Assembly: GCA_041627475.1 (NCBI GenBank)
Contig: JBFKQZ010000224.1
Span: 1-5,154 of the forward strand
Source: JBFGFG01 sp041627475
GTDB taxonomy: Bacteria > Actinomycetota > Nitriliruptoria > Nitriliruptorales > Nitriliruptoraceae
Reading direction: 5' to 3'
Length of the DNA stretch: 5,154 bases
Shown one piece after another: positions 1-5,154 of the stretch; within the stretch, counting starts at the first letter, position 1; each line of letters begins with the position of its first letter. The notes beneath the pieces were generated by a model. That model was not told the origin of the DNA. It did not search any database and was given only the letters and a program-made list of their open reading frames with translations. The translations under genes were made by a program, and so were the position numbers.

Positions 1-11
1 GACGGTAGCCC

Positions 12-1139
12 CTACCCGGCAGCTCCCACGAGCGCGATGACACGAGCGACGGCCTCGGCGGCCTCCTCGGGCGTGGTGGCGAGGTTGCAGCGGATGAACC
101 CGGGTGCGCCGAACCGCGCGCCGTCCGAGGGCACGACGCCGTCAGGCACCGCCAGGACCGCCATCGGGTCGTCGTCGGGCACGAGCCCCCGCAGGTCGAG
201 CCAGACGAGGTAGGTCCCCTGTGGCCGCGTCACCCGGTCGGCCCCGAACGCGGACGTGAACGCGACGACGGCCGTGTCCACGTTCCGTTCGATCGTGGTG
301 AGCGTCTCCGTGAGCCAGGGCTCGCCCTCACGCCACGCCGCCTGGGCGGCCCGCAGCTCGACCCGGCCGGGGCGCGCCAGGAGCGGGACGGGTCCCGGAC
401 CGTGCAGCCGTCGCCACAGCTCGTCGCTGTCGGTGTGCAGGATCGCCGCACCGAGGTCGGCCAGGTTCCAGGCCTTGCTCGTGCCGACCACGGTCAGCGT
501 GCGCTCCATCAGCTGCCAGTCGACCTCGCGAGCGACCGGCTCGAAGGGCACGTGCCGGGCTCCCCCGAGCAGGACGTCGCCCCAGATCTCGTCGGAGAGC
601 ACGACCAGCCCGTGCCGGGCGGCGATCTCCGCGACGGCCACCACCTCGTCCTGCCGCCAGACCCGCCCGGTCGGGTTGTGGGGCGCGACCCACAGCAGCA
701 GGCGCGCCTCGGCGCACGCCGCCTCGAACGCCTCGAGGTCGATCTCCCACGTGCCGTTGCTGCGCACGAGGTCCACGGCCAGGTCACGACGGTCGCTGGC
801 GGCGATCGCGTCGACGAGCGGCGGGTAGGTCGGCCGCAGCCGGACGATGCCATCGCCGGGCGAGCTCGTCCTGACCATGGCGAACGCGAGCGCGGCCGAG
901 ACCGACCCGATCGGCAGGCAGCGATCGACGTCCATCACCAGACCGTGCCGCCGCCACCAGCGCGCCCCTGCCTCCAGCATCCCGCGGGTCAGCGCACTGC
1001 CGGCGTAGCCACCACCGCGTCGGACCTCGTCCAGCGCCGCGTCGACGACGACCGGAGGTGTCCCGAGCTCCATGTCGGCGATGCTCGTCGCGATCGCGCC
1101 GGCCGGCACGTCGTCCCACTTCGCTCCGCCGCGCCTCAT
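12..1139 (-). CDS. MalY/PatB-type PLP-dependent C-S lyase / aminotransferase
   Basis: A 375-aa fold-type I PLP enzyme of the MalY/PatB branch, whose members cleave the C-S bond of cystathionine or related cysteine conjugates to thiol, pyruvate and ammonia; some act as aminotransferases. Visible marks are an N-terminal KW...ADM segment (residues 7-23), Y105 in the PLP-stacking region, PHNPTG (153-158, N155), SDEIWGD (182-188, D183 for the pyridine nitrogen), TSKAWNLA (220-227, K222 as Schiff-base lysine) and FIRCNLAT (348-355, R350 for the substrate carboxylate). Length is close to the roughly 390 aa usual for MalY. The ATG at 1139 was chosen because homology begins there and because it overlaps the HIT stop as ATGA; the same frame stays open to 1373, but that extension is Arg/Ala-rich and covers the HIT gene. 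The protein should be cytoplasmic. The stop is TAG at 12-14. The family call is firm; the choice between cystathionine beta-lyase and aminotransferase is open. Confidence 0.88.
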   Translation of the reverse strand: MRRGGAKWDDVPAGAIATSIADMELGTPPVVVDAALDEVRRGGGYAGSALTRGMLEAGARWWRRHGLVMDVDRCLPIGSVSAALAFAMVRTSSPGDGIVRLRPTYPPLVDAIAASDRRDLAVDLVRSNGTWEIDLEAFEAACAEARLLLWVAPHNPTGRVWRQDEVVAVAEIAARHGLVVLSDEIWGDVLLGGARHVPFEPVAREVDWQLMERTLTVVGTSKAWNLADLGAAILHTDSDELWRRLHGPGPVPLLARPGRVELRAAQAAWREGEPWLTETLTTIERNVDTAVVAFTSAFGADRVTRPQGTYLVWLDLRGLVPDDDPMAVLAVPDGVVPSDGARFGAPGFIRCNLATTPEEAAEAVARVIALVGAAG

Positions 1140-1684
1140 CGGAACCCCGGTGCCAGCACGTCGTAGACCTCGTCGAGCGCCTGGGGCAGGACCCTGGTGG
1201 CGCCGACGACCGAGATGAAGTTGGTGTCGCCGCCCCAGCGCGGCACGGCGTGCAGGTGCACGTGGTCCGCGATGCCCGCGCCCCCTGCTCGCCAGAGGTT
1301 CATGCCAAGGTTCACGCCTGCGCAGCGCAGCCGCTCGCGCAGCACCGCGACCGCGCGGCGGCCGAGCTCCCACATCTCCGTGGCGACGTCGTGGTCGAGC
1401 GCCGTGAGGTCCTCGGTGTGCTCGAACGGCACCACCATCACGTGTCCCGGGTTGTACGGGTAGGCGTTGAGGATGACGTAGCTGTGCTCGCCGCGGTGGA
1501 CGATCAGGTTCGCACGGTCGTCGTCTCTGGCCGGCAGCACACAGAAGGGGCAGCCGTCGATGCCGTCACCGTCGGTGGCGACGTAGCCGTACCGCCAGGG
1601 CGCCCAGAGCCGCTGCGCCTCGTCGATCGCGACGTCGCGCTGCTCGCGCCGCGCCGCGTCCTCGCGGACCTGCTGCTGCTCCAC
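1136..1684 (-). CDS. HIT family protein, Ap4A phosphorylase-like (Rv2613c type)
   Basis: A 182-aa histidine-triad protein. HIT enzymes hydrolyse or phosphorolyse nucleotide phosphoanhydrides or phosphoramidates. The triad is HVHLHAV (141-147); H143, the middle histidine, is the expected nucleophile. The segments RLWAPWR (25-31), NAYPYNPGHVMVVP (73-86) and PRWGGDTNFISV (148-159) match the mycobacterial diadenosine-tetraphosphate phosphorylase group typified by Rv2613c. A CPFC motif (45-48), with H89 and H141, could form the structural zinc site seen in many HIT proteins. The start is GTG at 1684, the only plausible start upstream of the conserved RLW segment. The nearest SD-like sequences are badly spaced: GGGGGA is too close and GGAGG about 17 nt away, so the start is less sure than the gene. 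The stop overlaps the next ATG by 4 nt (ATGA), which implies coupled translation with the MalY/PatB gene. The true substrate in this organism is not shown by the sequence. Confidence 0.9.
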   Translation of the reverse strand: MEQQQVREDAARREQRDVAIDEAQRLWAPWRYGYVATDGDGIDGCPFCVLPARDDDRANLIVHRGEHSYVILNAYPYNPGHVMVVPFEHTEDLTALDHDVATEMWELGRRAVAVLRERLRCAGVNLGMNLWRAGGAGIADHVHLHAVPRWGGDTNFISVVGATRVLPQALDEVYDVLAPGFR

Positions 1685-1720
1685 CGGTCCCCCGTGTTCG
1701 TCCTCCGGTGAACCTACCGA

Positions 1721-1761
1721 CGACGACGCCCCCGACCACGGACGGTCGGGGGGCGTCGTCG
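1721..1761 (-). terminator. Long GC-rich hairpin between S8 protease and HIT genes
   Basis: An inverted repeat with arms at 1721-1737 and 1744-1761 pairs over 17 bp with one bulged base and a 6-nt loop. It starts 17 nt past the protease stop and is the strongest dyad in any gap of the window. No T-run follows on either strand, which is common for actinobacterial terminators. It probably ends the protease transcript. The HIT start lies only about 37 nt further on, so either the HIT mRNA begins within or after the hairpin, or read-through feeds the HIT gene. The role is inferred from position and stem strength. Confidence 0.6.
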
Positions 1762-1777
1762 GCTGCCGGACCTTCGG

Positions 1778-3295
<1,518 letters not shown>

Positions 3296-3301
3296 GTGTG
3301 G

Positions 3302-3305
3302 TCCT
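3302..3305 (-). promoter_or_regulatory. Ribosome-binding site of the S8 protease
   Basis: On the minus strand, AGGA stands 6 nt before the GTG at 3295. This spacing supports the GTG start over the longer open frame and agrees with the signal peptide beginning at this codon. Confidence 0.6.
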
Positions 3306-3306
3306 G

Positions 3307-3330
3307 TTGGTCGATGGACGATCGGACCAA
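3307..3330. repeat. Inverted repeat just upstream of the protease RBS
   Basis: The arms TTGGTCGAT (3307-3315) and ATCGGACCAA (3321-3330) are complementary over 9 bp with one bulged base and a 5-nt centre. The repeat ends 1 nt from the protease Shine-Dalgarno. It could be an mRNA leader hairpin or an operator for a repressor. It is less GC-rich than its surroundings, which makes a chance dyad somewhat less likely. No known operator consensus is recognised. Confidence 0.4.
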
Positions 3331-3342
3331 CGAGCGCGCTCG
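3331..3342. repeat. Perfect 12-bp palindrome CGAGCGCGCTCG
   Basis: A perfect 12-bp palindrome that directly abuts the inverted repeat at 3307-3330 in the gap between the methyltransferase and protease genes. It may be part of the same regulatory patch. It is built only of alternating C/G-rich steps, so chance occurrence in such GC-rich DNA is a real alternative. Confidence 0.3.
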
Positions 3343-3368
3343 CCGCGCGTGGCGGGGGAGCACACCGA

Positions 3369-3385
3369 CGTGCGCGCCTCGCACG
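3369..3385 (-). terminator. Possible weak terminator hairpin after the methyltransferase gene
   Basis: The arms CGTGCG and CGCACG enclose a 5-nt loop, beginning 1 nt after the methyltransferase stop on the minus strand. The stem is only 6 bp, all but one of the pairs G-C, and no T-run follows. If it works, it would separate the heliorhodopsin-methyltransferase unit from the protease. Evidence is limited to position and pairing. Confidence 0.3.
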
Positions 3386-3386
3386 G

Positions 3387-4118
3387 TCACTCCCCCGGTG
3401 GTCGGACCCCCACCAGCAGCCCTCGCCCGGCGTGCAGCGCGGGGACGTCGAGCCACGACGGCTCGAGCCCGGTCTGCTCGACCGCGGCCAGGTAGCGCTC
3501 ACGTGTGAAGAGCGGCATCCGGAACGACTCCTCGGCTGTGTGCAGCCGCTCCTTCGTCGCGACCGCCCAGGCGAACTCCACGACGAGGACGTCGCCGCGC
3601 AGCTCGGAGCGGCTCGCACGGGCGCAGACGCCGTCCTCCGTCTCGACGGTGTCGAGGGACCGGATGCCGTCGCCGCGGATCCCTTCGGGTGTCAGCCACG
3701 GCTCCACGAGCAGCGCCCCGCCGGGCGCGACGTGTTGGGCCATCGCCTTGACCGCGGCGTCGAGGTCGGACTCGTCACGGACGTGGCCGATCGCCGAGAA
3801 CAGACAGGTCACGAGGTCGAACGTCCGGCCCAGGTCGAACCGGCGCATGTCGCCGTGCCGCAGCGGGACGCCGTCGAGGCGCGCACGGGCCACGTCGAGC
3901 ATCGCGGGGGCGTTGTCCAGGCCGACCCGGTCCTCGATCGTCGCACCGAACGCAGCGAGGTGCTGGCCGGTCCCGCACGCGACGTCGAGGAGCGAGTGCG
4001 GCCGCACCCCGAGCCGCTCGGCCACGTCCAGCAGCGCCCGGGCCTCCGCCGCGTGGTCCTTGCCGGTCGCCGCGTAGAGCGGGTCGTACCAGCGGGCCAG
4101 CTCGTCGTACTGCCCCAT
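3387..4118 (-). CDS. SAM-dependent methyltransferase, DesVI/TylM1-like (class I)
   Basis: A 243-aa Rossmann-fold methyltransferase. SAM-binding motif I is LLDVACGTGQHL (43-54). An acidic residue for the ribose hydroxyls follows in VGLDNA (D68), then GDMRRFDLG (89-97), TCLFSAIGHV (104-113) and APGGALLVEPW (131-141). The N-terminal YDELARWYDPLYAATGKDHAAEA region and the C-terminal LFTRERYLAAVEQTGLE segment match the pattern of the DesVI/TylM1 N,N-dimethyltransferases of amino-sugar pathways, although many uncharacterised proteins share it. No sugar-biosynthesis gene is nearby, so the substrate is open. The ATG at 4118 overlaps the heliorhodopsin TGA by one base (TGATG), and no Shine-Dalgarno precedes it, so translation most likely depends on reinitiation after the heliorhodopsin. 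The frame is open back to 4937, but that part is the antisense-phase shadow of the heliorhodopsin gene. The enzyme should be soluble and cytoplasmic. The family is firm; the reaction is inferred. Confidence 0.88.
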   Translation of the reverse strand: MGQYDELARWYDPLYAATGKDHAAEARALLDVAERLGVRPHSLLDVACGTGQHLAAFGATIEDRVGLDNAPAMLDVARARLDGVPLRHGDMRRFDLGRTFDLVTCLFSAIGHVRDESDLDAAVKAMAQHVAPGGALLVEPWLTPEGIRGDGIRSLDTVETEDGVCARASRSELRGDVLVVEFAWAVATKERLHTAEESFRMPLFTRERYLAAVEQTGLEPSWLDVPALHAGRGLLVGVRPPGE

Positions 4119-4900
4119 CAGCTGCGCAGCACGTTGCCGAAGATCAGCCACGCCAGGGCCGACTTCGCACCGAGCGACAACCAGATGTAGGTGCGCTCCC
4201 CGACCAGGTAGTCCTTCCACCTGCCGACCTGCCGGTACTGCAACCACTGGGTCAGGCCGAAGCTCCAGAAGAACAGCAGCTCGACCACGTAGAGGATGAA
4301 GACGAAGGTCGGGACGGCGCTCGCGTCCTGGAGGAGGTAGATCCCGATCACGAACCACGGGATGACGCCGGCGAGCGTCCCGAGCCAGAACGGCAGACGG
4401 GAGTTGGTCCGTCCCGGCCGCACGTAGCGCTCCTGCAGGGCGCCGAACCAGATCATCGTCGAGTTGAGGCCGAACAGGCCGATCAGTGCGGCGAGGTCCC
4501 AGATACCGACGAAGACCGCGATGAGCGTGAGCATCAGCGACGCCGAGACCGAGTACTCCAACCAGCGCAGGTCGTTGCGACCCTGCCGCAGCTGGCTCTC
4601 GTACCTGCCCCGCAGTGGGCCCGCCGACAGCAGGTGGTCGATCGCCGCCAGGAGGAGGAACACGGCCACGGCCGGCCCGACCGGCAGCTCGAACACGGTG
4701 GTCGGCTCGACCTGCCCGCCGCCCTGCAGCACCGCGACCGGGTCGTTGTCGAGGAAGTCCGCAGTCACCGGGATCGCGAGGTCGTTGCTCAGCGAGAACA
4801 TGGCGATCGCCTGCACGAGGTGTGCCAGACCGATGCCGATGTTCAGACGAAACAGCTTGCGCGCGTTGTCCGGGCTGAGGCTGACTGCCGACTTGGCCAT
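4118..4900 (-). CDS. Heliorhodopsin (seven-helix retinal photoreceptor)
   Basis: A 260-aa membrane protein matching heliorhodopsins such as 48C12 (253 aa, from memory). Approximate helices: TM1 17-38, TM2 74-94, TM3 112-131, TM4 134-158, TM5 169-190, TM6 196-220, TM7 236-258; the TM1-TM2 loop (39-72) is long, as is typical. TM7 carries YIWLSLGAKSALAW (238-251): K246 is the retinal-linking lysine (K241 in 48C12), and S242 takes the place of the usual type-1 aspartate. TM3 carries WLEYSVSASLM, with counterion E115 (E107). H27 and H89 correspond to H23 and H80. The family binds all-trans retinal, sits with its N-terminus in the cytoplasm, has slow photocycles and shows no efficient ion pumping, which suggests sensing or regulation of a partner. 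The ATG at 4900 has AGGAG 5 nt upstream and starts MAKS, like 48C12 starts MAK; the ATG at 4939 would add 13 unrelated residues. The stop overlaps the methyltransferase ATG. Confidence 0.96.
   Translation of the reverse strand: MAKSAVSLSPDNARKLFRLNIGIGLAHLVQAIAMFSLSNDLAIPVTADFLDNDPVAVLQGGGQVEPTTVFELPVGPAVAVFLLLAAIDHLLSAGPLRGRYESQLRQGRNDLRWLEYSVSASLMLTLIAVFVGIWDLAALIGLFGLNSTMIWFGALQERYVRPGRTNSRLPFWLGTLAGVIPWFVIGIYLLQDASAVPTFVFILYVVELLFFWSFGLTQWLQYRQVGRWKDYLVGERTYIWLSLGAKSALAWLIFGNVLRS
4121..4130. repeat. 10-bp perfect palindrome at the heliorhodopsin-methyltransferase junction
   Basis: GCTGCGCAGC is a perfect palindrome formed by the last codons of the heliorhodopsin gene, directly before its stop and the methyltransferase ATG. 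It could fold weakly in mRNA and affect reinitiation. It encodes Leu-Arg-Ser, so chance is equally possible. Confidence 0.25.
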
Positions 4901-4905
4901 GTGGG

Positions 4906-4910
4906 CTCCT
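4906..4910 (-). promoter_or_regulatory. Ribosome-binding site of the heliorhodopsin
   Basis: On the minus strand, AGGAG lies 5 nt before the ATG at 4900. It is the best Shine-Dalgarno in the window and decides the start in favour of 4900 over the in-frame ATG at 4939. Confidence 0.75.
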
Positions 4911-4938
4911 GCGAGGGCTGGCCGCGCAGTCTTGCACA

Positions 4939-4952
4939 CCGCGGCGCCGCGG
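4939..4952. repeat. Perfect 14-bp palindrome upstream of heliorhodopsin
   Basis: CCGCGGCGCCGCGG is a perfect palindrome in the 114-bp gap between thrS and the heliorhodopsin gene, about 40 bp before the heliorhodopsin ATG. As RNA it gives only a 5-bp stem with a 4-nt loop, so a double-stranded protein-binding site is as likely as a terminator for thrS. It consists only of G and C, so composition alone could produce it. No -10/-35 pair could be assigned with confidence in this gap. Confidence 0.35.
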
Positions 4953-5014
4953 GTCGGGACGTCAGGCCACGAGTTGTCCGTCGTGATCGCGACGAACGGT
5001 CCCGCGTCCGGGTG

Positions 5015-5154
5015 TCAGCGGCGCTGGCCGGCGCTGCGCTGCTCGTGGACCTCACCGGCCAGCTCGGTGACGAACTCGTCCAGCGGCACGTCCTTGCGCT
5101 GCTTGCCGTCGTAGGGCCGCACGGCGACGGTCCCGGCGGCACGCTCGTCGCCGC
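5015..5154 (-). CDS. thrS: Threonyl-tRNA synthetase, C-terminal fragment (cut by window edge)
   Basis: The last 45 codons of a gene that enters from the right edge and ends with TGA at 5015-5017. The readable part contains GDERAAGTVAVRPYDG followed by KQRKDVPLDEFVTELAGEV. This matches the last strand and helix of the anticodon-binding domain of ThrRS, where a GTV-VR...-LDEF pattern is characteristic. ThrRS charges tRNA-Thr in the cytoplasm. The fragment is too short for active-site motifs. Context supports the call: in Mycobacterium tuberculosis, thrS is the direct neighbour of the HIT gene homologous to the one at 1136-1684. HisRS, ProRS and GlyRS share the domain and are the main alternatives, but their C-termini fit less well. 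The heliorhodopsin gene begins 114 bp downstream on the same strand. Confidence 0.8.
   Translation of the reverse strand, partial: GDERAAGTVAVRPYDGKQRKDVPLDEFVTELAGEVHEQRSAGQRR

Noticed and set aside
402..1166. Plus-strand open frame of 254 codons opposite the MalY/PatB gene
   Set aside because: It has no recognisable domain, a composition typical of antisense shadow, and lies over a gene with a complete set of PLP-enzyme motifs.
1140..1373. Upstream extension of the MalY/PatB frame
   Set aside because: The extra 78 residues are Arg/Ala-rich shadow of the HIT gene. The ATG at 1139 gives the coupled ATGA junction and the normal family N-terminus.
3296..3619. Upstream extension of the S8 protease frame
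   Set aside because: It overlaps the methyltransferase 3' end and reads as Ser/Arg-rich sequence. The GTG at 3295 has an RBS and begins a clear signal peptide.
4118..4900. Type-1 proton pump or bacteriorhodopsin-like identity
   Set aside because: The TM3 pattern is WLEYS with a Glu counterion, TM7 has Ser in place of the aspartate four residues before the lysine, and the loop and TM7 sequences match heliorhodopsin. No DTE/NDQ-type pump motif is present.
3387..4937. Extended 516-codon reading of the methyltransferase, suggesting a fusion
   Set aside because: The part beyond 4118 is Arg/Pro/Gly-rich and covers the heliorhodopsin gene in another phase. Homology starts at the ATG at 4118.
4901..4939. 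Alternative heliorhodopsin start at 4939
   Set aside because: It adds 13 residues without family similarity and would place the AGGAG site inside the coding region. The ATG at 4900 is correctly spaced behind that site.

Overview
This is a very GC-rich window in which every supported gene lies on the minus strand, so transcription runs from the right edge to the left. Base composition, GTG starts, short coupled overlaps and the thrS/HIT pair all point to an actinobacterium. The class cannot be fixed from 5 kb. The acidic secreted protease would fit a halotolerant lineage such as Nitriliruptoria, but that is only a guess.

In transcription order: (1) the last 45 codons of a threonyl-tRNA synthetase (thrS, 5015-5154, cut by the window edge); (2) a complete heliorhodopsin (4118-4900, 260 aa), a seven-helix retinal protein of the inverted-topology rhodopsin family, with the retinal lysine (K246), the carboxylate counterion (E115) and both conserved histidines (H27, H89); (3) a class I SAM-dependent methyltransferase resembling the DesVI/TylM1 family (3387-4118, 243 aa), whose ATG overlaps the heliorhodopsin stop in a TGATG junction; (4) a secreted subtilisin-like S8 protease (1778-3295, 505 aa) with signal peptide, propeptide and full catalytic triad; (5) a HIT-family nucleotide phosphorylase/hydrolase similar to mycobacterial Rv2613c (1136-1684, 182 aa); (6) a MalY/PatB-type PLP-dependent C-S lyase/aminotransferase (12-1139, 375 aa), coupled to the HIT gene by an ATGA overlap.

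There are two tightly coupled gene pairs: heliorhodopsin-methyltransferase and HIT-MalY/PatB. The protease stands between them with its own ribosome-binding site, dyad-rich upstream DNA and a strong hairpin behind it. In Mycobacterium tuberculosis, thrS (Rv2614c) is followed directly by the HIT gene (Rv2613c). Here the heliorhodopsin, methyltransferase and protease genes sit between these two usual neighbours, so they look like an accessory cassette placed in a housekeeping locus.

The most interesting element is the heliorhodopsin-methyltransferase pair. Heliorhodopsins do not appear to pump ions efficiently and their roles are mostly unsettled. A translationally coupled soluble enzyme is a concrete candidate partner. 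No retinal-synthesis gene is visible, so retinal must come from elsewhere in the genome or from outside. No RNA genes, mobile elements or CRISPR arrays were seen. The gaps between genes are 91-114 bp, and no sigma-factor promoter could be assigned with confidence.
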